64,000 bases of DNA, taken from NCBI RefSeq assembly GCF_009695775.1, contig NZ_VUNG01000019.1, positions 1 to 64,000 on the forward strand. The letters are read 5' to 3'. The notes under the pieces are model-generated. The model did no database searches, was not told where the DNA came from, and saw only the letters and a list, made by a program, of their open reading frames with translations. The position numbers and the translations under genes are program-made. The DNA is from Hallella mizrahii (lineage in GTDB: Bacteria; Bacteroidota; Bacteroidia; Bacteroidales; Bacteroidaceae). Shown piece after piece: positions 1-11,200 of the stretch; positions within the stretch are counted from its first letter, which is position 1; each line of letters opens with the position of its first letter.

Positions 1-34
1 TAATCGTTTATGTATCAATGATTTATTTGCACTA

Positions 35-42
35 CAAAGATA
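35..42 (-). promoter_or_regulatory. Possible -7 box of a leftward promoter
   Basis: On the minus strand this reads TATCTTTG, a perfect match to the Bacteroidota -7 consensus TAnnTTTG. I see no convincing TTTG element 19-21 bases upstream. If real, it drives a gene lying left of the window. Confidence 0.3.
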
Positions 43-100
43 CAAAAACTTTTGGACATTCCTTCTCTTTTCTCTTGATTTTTAAGACTTTAAGGGCGAG

Positions 101-571
101 CTATTTGCAAGTGGGAAACTTTAGTAATTGAGCTATATTCTCTTTAGTATCAGCAATGTCTTCTTTGTTCTGTCGTAGAGCTGACAAAAAAGTACTGATG
201 CTTCTATATTGATATACAAGAGAATCACCAGCGATTTCTATGGTCTGATTGTTGAAGTCTGTGCGATTTTCTACCACGACCTCATGGTCTACCATTCGCT
301 TGATATAATTCTTCGTGGAGTAATCAAAAGATGAGCCAACATTGATTTTCATCATTCTGATGGCAACATCAGAGTATTTGTGCACGAAAGTTCCAAAGTT
401 CTTTAGCGATCCAATTTCTCTTGGCGTAACGCTACGATTTGTAAACCAGAAAGATTTCTGTTCTCCATCATAATTACAATGGACTCTGGCAATTGGATAG
501 ATGTAACTTCCTTTTCTTGCCTTACTACATTTATCTATGTCAGTGACTATATTTAAGAGATCCTCTGTCAT
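101..571 (-). CDS. Unrecognised 156-aa protein at the end of the defence operon
   Basis: I do not recognise this family. The product is a soluble mixed alpha/beta-looking protein without signal peptide or membrane segment. It lies 139 bases beyond the larger DUF262 gene on the same strand and is the last gene of the run, so it may belong to the same defence system. The ATG at 571 has no clear ribosome binding site. Reading upstream in the same frame there is a single TAG at 590-592, and beyond it the frame stays open for about 40 codons through the intergenic gap. The true start, or loss of a longer 5-prime part, is therefore uncertain. Its function is unknown. Confidence 0.6.
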   Translation of the reverse strand: MTEDLLNIVTDIDKCSKARKGSYIYPIARVHCNYDGEQKSFWFTNRSVTPREIGSLKNFGTFVHKYSDVAIRMMKINVGSSFDYSTKNYIKRMVDHEVVVENRTDFNNQTIEIAGDSLVYQYRSISTFLSALRQNKEDIADTKENIAQLLKFPTCK

Positions 572-710
572 TGTTTCTTGGGTTTCATTCTATATTTTGA
601 AGTAGATCCGTTTGCCCCCACCATTGATATCCGTCCTAGGGGCATCCGGATCATTTACTTCGATTACAAAATTACAACTTTTTTCTTGATATCTACCATA
701 AAGTTCCCGC

Positions 711-3230
711 CTATAGTACGTTTTCTGATTGTGGTAACTTGTCAAGAACAGAGAATATCTTTTCTTTTATCTCATCGTAGTTCGCTTTTTCGTAATTAAA
801 CGCTTCAGAGATCTGATACCTTTTTGGATTGGTATTCTCTACTTCGCGTACATTCGCTTCGCCAAACACATTGTTAAGTTCTTGAATGTCTCCATCATAG
901 ATTACGGATATATAGCATAAGTTGTTGTAGGAGAAATTTACACGCACCTGCCATCCTCTGTATTCCTTAAGTAAGGGAACTCTATAGCCGAAGAAGATGC
1001 CATATTTTTTGAAGTCCTCAACCTGTGTCTGGTTATGGTTGCCGCGGATGTTCTCATCAATAAGCGTGAATCCATCATTAAGCATGAGTTGCTTGATGAA
1101 TTCATTTCTGTTTGTATCCAACAAAATAAGGTTATACGAAGAACCAGTCTCAACGGAGTAATAATTGGAATAGCGCCAATACACTCGCCAAGCACCATTA
1201 GCCTGAATCCACCGCTCATACTCTGGATGCTGGTAGAGCCGTTCATGAATTAGACGCTTCCGGTCAACATCCCAGTATGCATCCAAGTTTAGATGACTCG
1301 GCTCATTCACTGCCTTATACATCTCCGACAACATCTCTCCTTTAGTGGGCTTGTCGAGAACATCACACATGAAGTCCCTTAAAGGCTGATTGTTGGGAGT
1401 AGTCAGCATGATCTTCAATGCATTATACTTTTTCTCCACTTTATCGGTGAAGTACCTGTTGTTGAAATTTTCCCAATTCGTTATTCTGCTGATCAGCGAG
1501 CGAAGTAAAATGTAGTCTCCTTCCTCACTATATTCTGCTGTTACACCTTTCTCATCAAACATGTTCTTGACAGTAGCATATCTGTGGGCAAAGATTTCAG
1601 GCGTATCACCCTCAGCCTTTAAGAAGAAACGCACCATGCCTTTGCAGAATGGATGCTGTTCTGCTTCAAGAAATAAAGGAAGCCATCTGTCGTCACTAAT
1701 GATATATCTCGCCTTGATGATCTCTTCCTGGATGGCACCAGATCGCTCGCCATTACTATCCTCATCGTTTGCCTTGCTGCTGTATTCTGACAAATAATGA
1801 TAGAACTCCTTCTGACTTTGGGCAGCTCCTCTTATAATGCCACTTAAGCTTCTCTCGAGAACTGTCAATGCACTGATGCTATCGATATCCGTGTTGGAAA
1901 CGACATTCCATACGACTCGCATCCATTTACCAAATGTCTCCAGGTCGAATGTCTCATAAGCTTCGATGAACTCACAGATAGCAGCGAATATTATTCTACG
2001 CTGCAAGTTGAATCCCGTGGGTTTCATGATCGAATAGAAATCCCACGAATCTTCTTTCTCTTCTTCGTTCTTATTCCATACTGGTGTCAGCAACGGCTTG
2101 ATATCCTTTTCGTAATGGTCATACAATGTATCCAGTATCTTTTCCATGTTACAAATATGATCAGGCTGAGCATCAAGCATCGTCTTGTAGTGATCAAAAC
2201 GGAGATAGTTGTTCAGCTTCTGACTTTCTGATACCTGATGGAAGAAGAGATACATCTTATCTTGTCTCATGGGGTCGCTCTTAACATCGAGAGCATACTT
2301 CAAGATATAGGTAGAAGCAAAGTAACGATAGAAGAATCTAAAGTACTTTACGTTGTAGTCTTCATTGTCTTCTATATACTCTGCGCTGTCTATCGTCTCA
2401 TAATCGTTGTTGTCCCAAAAGAGATCTACCCATTTGCCATCAATCTCAGAAGCAATCTTCAGATAGTAAGGAATACTTCTGCCATTGTATTCTGTAATCT
2501 CGTCAAAGCGCCCACTCGTCTTCATGTAATTGATGAGGTCGGCTTTGAAATTTTCAAAAGGTGTAAGAGACAGTCCACGAGCGTTCATTTTGATATACAG
2601 TTCTTCCGTGAGCTTGAACTTATCCAGACGGAGTACATAGAACTGGATATTTTCGAGTTGGGCATATAAGTCACTCTTTCCCGCTTTATTATATTTCTCA
2701 TCAATAGCATTGAGCATGACGAGCATCGAATCTACCGTTGGGTCAAGGTCGAACGACTTAAAGTACCATTTCAGCTGTTTGCGGATGTTTTCGCTCGGTG
2801 TTTCTCCCTCGTGATGAACATAATGGTATCGCGACAGTCCATTACAGAAGTCAGTAGATGTGTGGCGGGTCTCATACCGAAAAACCCCAAGCAGTTTGCT
2901 GAGGTCTTCAGTTAGATGGTTCTCACGGCAGGCAATATACCATTGAAGAAGCCACAGCGTAGTGGTCCTTTGCTGACCATCCAATATTTCAAACACTTGA
3001 TGGTCTTTCTTGTCGATAAGGGTACCATAGATAAAGTTGAGTTCTAATGTCTCTCCCGTCAGTAAACTATGGAAGATATCGTCCAATATCCCTTCCCTAA
3101 CGAATTTCTCGTTCTTTCTGCCTTGTGCGTAAGCTCTCTGGATCCTGGGAATGACAATTTCTCCGGGAAGGTTCTCATTGCCATTCTTGATCTCGTTAAA
3201 GAAGCTGAGCAAGCTATATTTGTTATTCAT
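711..3230 (-). CDS. DUF262 (GmrS-like) protein without a recognisable HNH domain
   Basis: The N-terminus carries the DUF262 hallmarks: an IPRIQRAYAQGR stretch at about residues 27-38 and the DGQQR motif at 84-88. In GmrSD/type IV restriction proteins this domain binds and hydrolyses nucleotide (ParB-like fold) and gates DNA cleavage. At 839 aa it is long for the family. The middle is helical and the C-terminal 200 residues look like a separate beta-rich domain. I could not find the DUF1524 His-Asn-Lys pattern that its neighbour has. Its ATG overlaps the end of the upstream DUF262 gene by 8 bases, so the two are probably translationally coupled and may act as a pair. The role as a restriction effector against modified phage DNA is inferred from family and context. 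Confidence 0.85.
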   Translation of the reverse strand: MNNKYSLLSFFNEIKNGNENLPGEIVIPRIQRAYAQGRKNEKFVREGILDDIFHSLLTGETLELNFIYGTLIDKKDHQVFEILDGQQRTTTLWLLQWYIACRENHLTEDLSKLLGVFRYETRHTSTDFCNGLSRYHYVHHEGETPSENIRKQLKWYFKSFDLDPTVDSMLVMLNAIDEKYNKAGKSDLYAQLENIQFYVLRLDKFKLTEELYIKMNARGLSLTPFENFKADLINYMKTSGRFDEITEYNGRSIPYYLKIASEIDGKWVDLFWDNNDYETIDSAEYIEDNEDYNVKYFRFFYRYFASTYILKYALDVKSDPMRQDKMYLFFHQVSESQKLNNYLRFDHYKTMLDAQPDHICNMEKILDTLYDHYEKDIKPLLTPVWNKNEEEKEDSWDFYSIMKPTGFNLQRRIIFAAICEFIEAYETFDLETFGKWMRVVWNVVSNTDIDSISALTVLERSLSGIIRGAAQSQKEFYHYLSEYSSKANDEDSNGERSGAIQEEIIKARYIISDDRWLPLFLEAEQHPFCKGMVRFFLKAEGDTPEIFAHRYATVKNMFDEKGVTAEYSEEGDYILLRSLISRITNWENFNNRYFTDKVEKKYNALKIMLTTPNNQPLRDFMCDVLDKPTKGEMLSEMYKAVNEPSHLNLDAYWDVDRKRLIHERLYQHPEYERWIQANGAWRVYWRYSNYYSVETGSSYNLILLDTNRNEFIKQLMLNDGFTLIDENIRGNHNQTQVEDFKKYGIFFGYRVPLLKEYRGWQVRVNFSYNNLCYISVIYDGDIQELNNVFGEANVREVENTNPKRYQISEAFNYEKANYDEIKEKIFSVLDKLPQSENVL

Positions 3231-5202
3231 TTTCCAAGCCCTCCTTACTGATATAATCGCCTAAGCTCTTCAGTATGTAATTATGATATTTCACTTTGTC
3301 ATCATGCCTCCATTTGGTGAGATCTTTGCCGGACTCGTCAAATAGTTTTGCAAAGACATACAGCGTCGTTGACGGCACGAAGATACCACCTTTGATTCTA
3401 TTAAGAATACGGTTACGCTTTAAGATGAACAGATCATTGTGGTATTGCCTGTTAGTCGTGCTATCAAGAAGAGTTAGGTTGCCGATGCTGTTCTTTTCCT
3501 CTTCCGTAGCATCCATGTCCTCGTCCAAAGCCTTTTGTAATGTTGCTATTGCTTCTTTATACTTAGCCTCAGACATCAACAGTTCAACTTCTGTCTTGTC
3601 CTCTTCTTTCAATTCATCGCCAAGACCATTTATCTCTGTCTCCAGCCATTTCTTCTGATCTTGTTGCTTTTTCAAAGGATTGGTTGTATATGAGTCAATA
3701 TGTTCAATATCCCAGTTTTGGCTGACAAACACATCAAATGGGAACTTGTAGATATTGCTGTCATGTGAAGTAGCATTCTTCAATTGCTGATTCATCATGT
3801 TGATGTTCAAGAATAGCAGTGCATTGTAGATTCCTTCACGGCCACCTTTATAGCTGTTGGCAATCATACCATGAGGAAACTCCATTTTATTCTCAGAAGG
3901 CTGAACTTTCACCCCACGTAGGGTATACTTAACCTGTTCCTTAAGATAACGTATAAAGTCATCTCGCTCTTCCGTGTCATCCATCATGACATAGTGATGG
4001 TAGATGGCAGATATCTCAACTCCGCACTGGCTCAGATAACCTACATAGTTATAGATCTCTGGATCATTATACCAGTCCTGCAAGGTTCTAAAACACACAA
4101 GGACTTTTTGCCATTCTTCGTGAATCTTTTTATGGAGAGCATTACCCTCTAAACCTTCAAATTTCTGATTATAGTAAATAAAGAGCCTATCCTTGTCTGA
4201 AAGTTCCTGGTTCAGTCTCTTCAAGTTCAGATCATCGTTATCCTTCTCAACAGTAGACTGACCTATCCAATTTTTTTCGTCTGTCTTATATTCTATCGAG
4301 AATAGATAGTCAATGCGGTTAGGCAGCACTTCGTCAGGTGCTGTCTCTTTCTTTCGGATATAATACCAGAAATCGTCACGATGGAGCTCATTTTCAATAT
4401 TTTCCCATTCCATGGCGATCTCAATCTGCTTCAGATCTTCCTCTCCGGAACCGAAATTCTTTTTTTGCAGAAACAAGCCCTTTATGAGCTCAGCATTTGT
4501 GAGGGCGATCTTTCCGTTGTTGATACGCACGAACTCATCGATGGGATTCTTGGGCTTCCCGTCTTCCTGCTGTCTGCTAAGTTCGTACCAGATAAACTGT
4601 ACAGAACGCCCCTTGTTGTCACCATCATTCAGAAGAAGTTTTAACAGCTCTTCCGCATACCCTTTCGGACTATTGATACTTGCCGGTTTATAATGCTCAT
4701 ACAAAGCAGCTGCACCTTTCGGCTCACTAAACCATTCATCTATGTGGTGATAAGCATTGATGATATAGGCATAGTCGATGACATTAGTCTTACTAATATC
4801 CTCGTCCATTTTATCAAAGAACTGCTCTGATCCTTGACGTGTCTCATATTCCAGATGGAAGAGTTTCTTCCTATAGTCATCATAAAACTCCTTCTCGTCG
4901 TGATATCTCAATTTCCTAAGGATATAACGCAAGAGGATATAGATTGTGGTAAGACGTTGCTGTCCATCCACAACTTCCCACTTACTCTCACCATTCTCTT
5001 GAACGATGATAGGTTGAAGACAATAGAACTCCCCATCCTCGCCCTCACTTTTGCAGGCAAAGGAGTATAGGTCATTCAGTAAGTCGATGACCTGTTTTTT
5101 CTTCCATCGATAGCCACGCTGATAGGACGGGATAACAAATGTCCGCCCGTCCAGCAGTTCTCCTACCGCTTTCCGTTGTATATCATTATTTTGTTCTTCC
5201 AT
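3223..5202 (-). CDS. DUF262-DUF1524 type IV restriction nuclease (GmrSD-like)
   Basis: The protein has 659 aa from the ATG at 5202. The frame opens at a TTG at 5220, but the ATG six codons later is the better start. N-terminal DUF262 shows IPSYQRGYRWK near residue 25 and DGQQR at about 79-83. The C-terminal DUF1524 part shows the HNH-type pattern DIEHID near residue 500, followed by IGNLTLLD, an Asn pair and a final KR near 575-600. This is the full architecture of GmrSD-like nucleases, which cut modified phage DNA in a nucleotide-dependent way. It follows the DruE-like helicase after 67 bases and overlaps the next DUF262 gene by 8 bases. Substrate specificity cannot be read from sequence. 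Confidence 0.88.
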   Translation of the reverse strand: MEEQNNDIQRKAVGELLDGRTFVIPSYQRGYRWKKKQVIDLLNDLYSFACKSEGEDGEFYCLQPIIVQENGESKWEVVDGQQRLTTIYILLRYILRKLRYHDEKEFYDDYRKKLFHLEYETRQGSEQFFDKMDEDISKTNVIDYAYIINAYHHIDEWFSEPKGAAALYEHYKPASINSPKGYAEELLKLLLNDGDNKGRSVQFIWYELSRQQEDGKPKNPIDEFVRINNGKIALTNAELIKGLFLQKKNFGSGEEDLKQIEIAMEWENIENELHRDDFWYYIRKKETAPDEVLPNRIDYLFSIEYKTDEKNWIGQSTVEKDNDDLNLKRLNQELSDKDRLFIYYNQKFEGLEGNALHKKIHEEWQKVLVCFRTLQDWYNDPEIYNYVGYLSQCGVEISAIYHHYVMMDDTEERDDFIRYLKEQVKYTLRGVKVQPSENKMEFPHGMIANSYKGGREGIYNALLFLNINMMNQQLKNATSHDSNIYKFPFDVFVSQNWDIEHIDSYTTNPLKKQQDQKKWLETEINGLGDELKEEDKTEVELLMSEAKYKEAIATLQKALDEDMDATEEEKNSIGNLTLLDSTTNRQYHNDLFILKRNRILNRIKGGIFVPSTTLYVFAKLFDESGKDLTKWRHDDKVKYHNYILKSLGDYISKEGLENE

Positions 5203-5237
5203 TGCAATTTTTCTAATCAAGTCAATTCACCGAATCT

Positions 5238-5269
5238 AACTTTCTCCCCGCCTCCGCAGGGAGAAAGTT
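5238..5269 (-). other. Stable hairpin directly after the DruE-like stop codon
   Basis: Two perfect 11-base arms (AACTTTCTCCC and GGGAGAAAGTT) enclose a 10-base loop, ending one base from the stop codon of the helicase gene. On the minus strand no U-run follows, so it is more likely an mRNA 3-prime stabiliser or a partial terminator separating the DUF262 genes than a strong intrinsic terminator. Confidence 0.6.
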
Positions 5270-8200
5270 TTATTCATCCTCTATCGTCACATCATATTTG
5301 ATGCTCTGATTTCTAAAGATCTCTATGGAGGCATCATAGGTGATGTCCGATGTCGTGCAGCGCTCACTGACAGGCTTCGGCACGATGAACCAGCCATTCA
5401 TCAGTCCACCATCCGGGTAGATGGAGAGCTTCTTACCGGCACACTCGAAAGAGAGTACACGCCAATGCGTCAGACTATGACGATGCTTCGAATCGATGAC
5501 GAGGTCCTTGCATTTGAGTTTGCTCTCTGCCTCGAAGTCATCAAGCCACTGATTGCTCAGACTCTCAAGCCATTTGTCTCGCTTAGTCCAGTCTGTGAGA
5601 TTGGCAGTGATACTGTCATCCCGGCCGTTATCATCATGATACATCTCAAGAAGGAATTCCACACTGAAGTCATGATCCAATTTCTTGATGAAATATTCCA
5701 TCGTCTGAATCGTCAGAGACATTCCCAATATACTCTTCAGATGTTCATCCTGATAGCTGATCTTGATCAGCTCGCCTTTATGCTCGTGGCAGTAGTCTGC
5801 AAACTTCTTGAAGAGTTCCGGAGCCTTGCCTTCGATAATTCCAGCAAGTTCGTCAGTCTTGATCTGCTTCTTGTCCTCTTCGCCGAGTTCAAAGATCACA
5901 GTGTTGTTCTCCGGAATGCTCATATCTACCTTGGTTGCCAGAGCCAAAGGATTGTCAGCCTTCTGATAGTACATTGTGCCGTTAGCCCAGTGATCATTCA
6001 TCGTGATATGATCCTGGTTGTTGGTGAAGTAGAGTCTTCCGTCAATATATGCAAGCGGGTATACGCCATCTTCCGCATAAGGATTTTCCATATGCACGAC
6101 ACCCTTTGTCCATCCCTTGATAGACCGGAGCATATTGAGACAAGGCTCCGTTATCTGATCACCAGACCGAAGCTCAGCTATAGACTGCCGTTTGTTTTCT
6201 GCTACACAGAATGTAGTCTGCTGGCCATGAGCAGCAAAATAGTTGAAAAATTGTCCTCGCCAACTATGATCAGATGCATCATAATCCCACAGCTCATAAT
6301 CATCATCCACAAAGAGCACGGCATCGTTGGCCGACTGCGCGAACGCACGCTGCATCTTTGCCAGTGACGTCTCCGTAGCATTCGGGAACACCTTCTCGAT
6401 ATTCTTTGGAAGGCTCTTGCGAGCAGAAATCTCTTCCTCTATCCAGGCCTTTGCTGCTGCTATGTCGATGTAGTTGATATAATAGAGCGTGCTTCTGTCG
6501 ATCAGCGCATCTTTTGACTTTGATGCTTCCGCAGCCTTCAAGATGCTGAGCGACCGGTCGATAACTGCTTTCAACAGATCCATGGCTGCCAACTGATTCG
6601 CATAGCCTGAGCCACCGGGATTAGCATCGAACACGCAGATATGGCCGTTGGGTGTAATGGTGAAATCAATATCATTACGCTCTACATTCAGTTCCTCTGC
6701 CAATGATTGGGTAAAGAGTATACCCAACGTAATTAGTAGATTTTCATGGCCATGACGCATGTTGATCCAGTCTTCGTTGAGATGACGGATTCTGATCTCT
6801 GTATAATCCGTCTGAATGGTATCTCCCAAGACTACGTTTCGTCTGATAGCATCAGGATCACCACAACCTATACACTTGTTAGGTCTCTTCCCCTTACGAA
6901 CGAGGGAGAAGTGATAGTTCTCCTTATCGGAGTCTTCCGGAGAAATATTATTCATCTCTGCCGGCAACTTCTCGGGGTTGCTTGAAGAGGCTGCAGCCCA
7001 GTTCTCTAACACGGTACGGCCACACTTCGTACAATGGCAATACCCAAAACCAATGCCTTCATTGTAGTACAGAATCTGCCCGTTTCCACTTTCACGACTG
7101 CTGCGGGCGTCGAACAAATGAGGCTCAATACGATCTTGCTTCCATTCATCAGCACCTATCAACTGAGCATTGACACGAGTGTATGTATTCTGATCGAGAA
7201 TTCTGCTTGCCGACTCATTCATATCGGGTATAAACTCAGAAGGCTGCATCAGATCCAAATCAGTCTTTTGATTGACAGGCCACTTCTGCAATCCATCCAA
7301 TTCATCCTTGGAGTCAATGACAACCTGCTCCCGGTTGAAATAGAGCTTCTTAAAGGTGACATAGGGCTTGAAGAAGTTGGTATACCGGATACCTCTGACA
7401 ATCCTTACGATTCCATCCCGCGCTATAGGATTGCCGGGTGCATACTGTGACAAGGCCGTACGCAGAGGGTAAGATGGATTAGATGGTGTCACCGTCGTAT
7501 AGTAGTTTTGTGTTGCCGAGTTGATATCAAACTCGATAATATTCACAGGCATATTTGCATTCGGCGTGAAGCGATGAGTAGCCCAGTAAGAGATAAGTTG
7601 GGTGTTCAGTGGCTCGATAAACTTCATCTCAAAGAAAGCCTGTTGCTTGGCACTCTTGGCTTTACGGTAGGGCTCAGCATAATCTCTGATGCGGCGCTCT
7701 AATCCAGCATAGCATTTCTCATTGGCTTCTTTGGCCAATTCAACCACACGGTTAGGCTTGCCGTCATAAACGGTATCCTTCAGCAGTGTAATCAGTTTCT
7801 CTCTAAGATTGTCACTGAGTGCCTCCATGCATTTGTTATTGAAATACTCATAAGGCGTATCCTTCTCTGATCCAAGACCATCGAGGGGACTTACAATGCT
7901 GTGATCGTCTATTCGTTTTACTTTGATATGTGAACTCTCGCCATCTGGAACAAACTCATACCGAGTGTAATAGTTCAATACCTTCTCTGTGATGCTGCCG
8001 CCAGCCATCTTAAACACACCAAACTCCCTGACGAGGAAGGCATTAATGTGTCTCTGGATGACCTGGGCACTATGCAAGTCAACAGTAGGACTGGGAACAG
8101 CCCGCAAAATGACATTCTGCATGGGATTCAGCAACGTCCTGATTCCGACCGCATCGGAACCACAAAGTGTGATACATCCACTACGTACCTGTCCGCGTCG

Positions 8201-11200
8201 TCCACTACGTCCGGCACGCTGCTTATAGTTAGATGGATGTGGTGGCACAGAGGTCATCATTACAAGTTCCAAGTCACCCAAATCCACACCCATTTCCATG
8301 GTTGTAGAGCATGCAAGGATGTTCAAGGCATGATCCTTGAAGTCTTCCTGTACTTGGCGTGATACCATCTTGTCCACTTGAGCTGTGTGCTCAGCTTGGA
8401 TGAACAAATCAGGGAACTGATAGATGGTGTTCAGACGGTCTGCGAATACACCACTTTCTCCCCAGAGATCATTGTCCCACAGAAGTTTTCTGTTTTCTTT
8501 GGCCCAGTTTTCAACCTTCTCAAGCGATGGCTTCCCTTCTGCGTTTCCTTTATAATAAGGATAAACCACCCATTTATCATGCATCTTCTGGTCCACCTTT
8601 ACGGGCTCTCCGCCAATGATGTACGGAGAATATTGATGGAAGAGCGTTGCACAAGGGCGCAGACGCTCTACATGATGATTGTCCTTGCTGACATTGGTAT
8701 CACAAAGCCAGACATCATCATAGAGCTTGAATCCCAGGTTGGCCAGATTCAGACGATACGGAGTATAATGTACGCCATCTTTGACTTCATCCTTATCCTT
8801 CACATGTTGCATCACGTTCTTGTCGTCGTCATAGTGAGTACTATGATTCAACAGGCCATACTGATTTGTCAGGGCGTTCCACATGCAGTCAATCACATCC
8901 TGTATCGACTTTTTGTAACCCTTGATGGCATCGACGATGGAGATATGTTTATCTCTTGCAATCAGGACAGCTATGAACCGGATCACACGAGAGATGTTCG
9001 TACCCTTGTCTTGTACGATCGGCTTATGAACAGGACGGCGCCGCTCCTTCTCTGTAGCAAAACGGACACACTGGAAGATATCCATAGGATCCTTATCATC
9101 CATCTTCAGGAAGACGGACTGATTAGAACGCACCGTGAAGTCGAGGAAGATCTGCATCAGGTCATGCCAATCTTGTTGGCTGATGCGATTTTCTTCTGAT
9201 AATCCGTTGTTGAAAGCTTCAACAGTATCCGGCAACTTATCTGTCAGAACTTTATCCAACTGACTGTAATAAGACGTGAACAGGCCCATGGTCTCAGGTG
9301 AGGCTGCCGACAACGGCCGTTTTGAAAGATACTCCGTCATGATGGCAAGAATATACTTCCGCTTCGTCTCCGGCTTAATATTTCCTCGCTCGTCTACCTC
9401 CGGACTAAGCTCTGAACGCTCGGCAAACTGAGTACAGAACACGTCTGAGAATTCATCATCATAGAGCAAGTCGAGAATATTTTGCCAGGAAAGATACGGA
9501 TTGGGCTTCATCTTTGAGAGAAGTTCATCGATGGCTTTCTGATCTTCTCCCTCAAGAATATCGAGACATTCACCTGCTTCGAGTCGCTCAGCACGAGGCA
9601 GGGAGCGGTCATTGAATTGTCCCTCGTAATAGGCCTTGGCAGCATCTATTGTCATCTTATCAGCAGAGGCCAATCGGCACAGCTCATGGAAGATAGTCCC
9701 ATAGACCCACTGTCGTTCCTCCTCCAGATTCTGCTTGATTGTGGAACGGGCGGCCATCTGACGACTGTCTACGAAACTGATATATTGCTGACCATGGTGC
9801 ATGCAGATCTTGTTCGGATCCTTAGGCTTTGCCTCTGTCATCAGGTCGAGAGTAGATGGGGCTATCAAACGAGAAATGAAGTCAGGAGCTACGCGAAACT
9901 TCTGCAGTTTCTTAGCGTCTTGCTCGTCAGGTTGGATGACATCAGGGTTAGCTTCATCCTGTTTGGTTTGCTTCGTCAGTTTTGAACCGCAATAAGGACA
10001 ACAACACTGCGAATTGGCTATGACATGCCAGCCCTTCTCCGCAGGATTCGAAGCTGTTACATTCAGCATTTTGTTCCCTCGGATGATATAAGGCACATTG
10101 TTGTCATAGTCAGTCCCTTCACTCTTTGTCGTACCGAAGACATACAGGGGCTTGCCGCTGTTCTCTTCCACATCAAGATCGAACATGTCGCTGTCATCCG
10201 TGGTGATAGGCTGATAAGTGATTCCTTTCTCCTTATCATCTTCCACCTCTTCGGCGATAGCAACATATTCTCCACAATGCTTACAACGGCTCAGTTCCAG
10301 CAGTGGTGCCTTGCCTTCAACACCTGCATCGGGACGGTTCTCTGAATAGATCTTGAAACTTCCATCTTCTCTATAGTGTGGGTCGGAAATATCAACGAAC
10401 AAGCCCTGATTCGGCACGCGATAGAAATAGTGGACCTTCACCCTGAGGTCCGTCAGTTTCTCATCTTCCGCCTTGGAGCACATGCGGTCAAGATGTTCAA
10501 GCATCTCTTCAATCGTGCCCTCATGGTCAAAAAGCTCATCCAGTTTGATGTATCCATCCTTGTTATCGTTGATGAGACGGAGCCAATATTTCTTGTCTTC
10601 ATCCTCCGGAAGTTGGTCTATTCCTTTTCGTTTTCCGTCGACGACTCTCACCTGGTCTTCCTGGAGTCCTGTGATACCAGCGATGAAACGCTTGAGGTCT
10701 TCCTCTGCTGCTTTGCCTTTGTTGCTGCCAATGGTTGCTGATGACGTAGCGAATCTCACTTCATCGGTAGACACGCCATAAGCCATCAGTACACGGCGAA
10801 GCAACATGGCAATCTCTGCGGCACCGGCTCCAGTGTAAGTATGTGTCTCGTCGAGAGCGATCCAACGCAGGGTCTTCTTCTCTGTCTGAATCAAGGTAGA
10901 ATCCTTGTCCCTCAAGAGAATATACTCCAGCATCGTAGGGTTCGTCAGAATGATGTTGGCAGGATGACGGCGAAGCTGCTCACGCGTGGCAATGACATGA
11001 GGGAACTTCTCTTCGATAATTATTCCTTTCTCATTGCGTTTGACGCCACGGATGGCATCGACCTTGCGTAATACCTTGTCGTAGTTCCTGTCATCAGGAG
11101 CCGGAAGCCGTTCCGGAAGGTCGCCATTGTATACGGCAAACTTTAGCTTTGTGCCTTCAAGAAGTTTTTCCATACGTGCCTTCTGATCTTCCATCAGTGC

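Noticed and set aside
578..799. Plus-strand frame of 73 codons at the end of the DUF262 gene
   Set aside because: It overlaps the real gene end, has no promoter box, and its hydrophobic run is explained by the opposite frame.
5465..6367. Plus-strand open frame of 300 codons
   Set aside because: Antisense to the DUF1998 part of the DruE-like gene; no motif or start signal.
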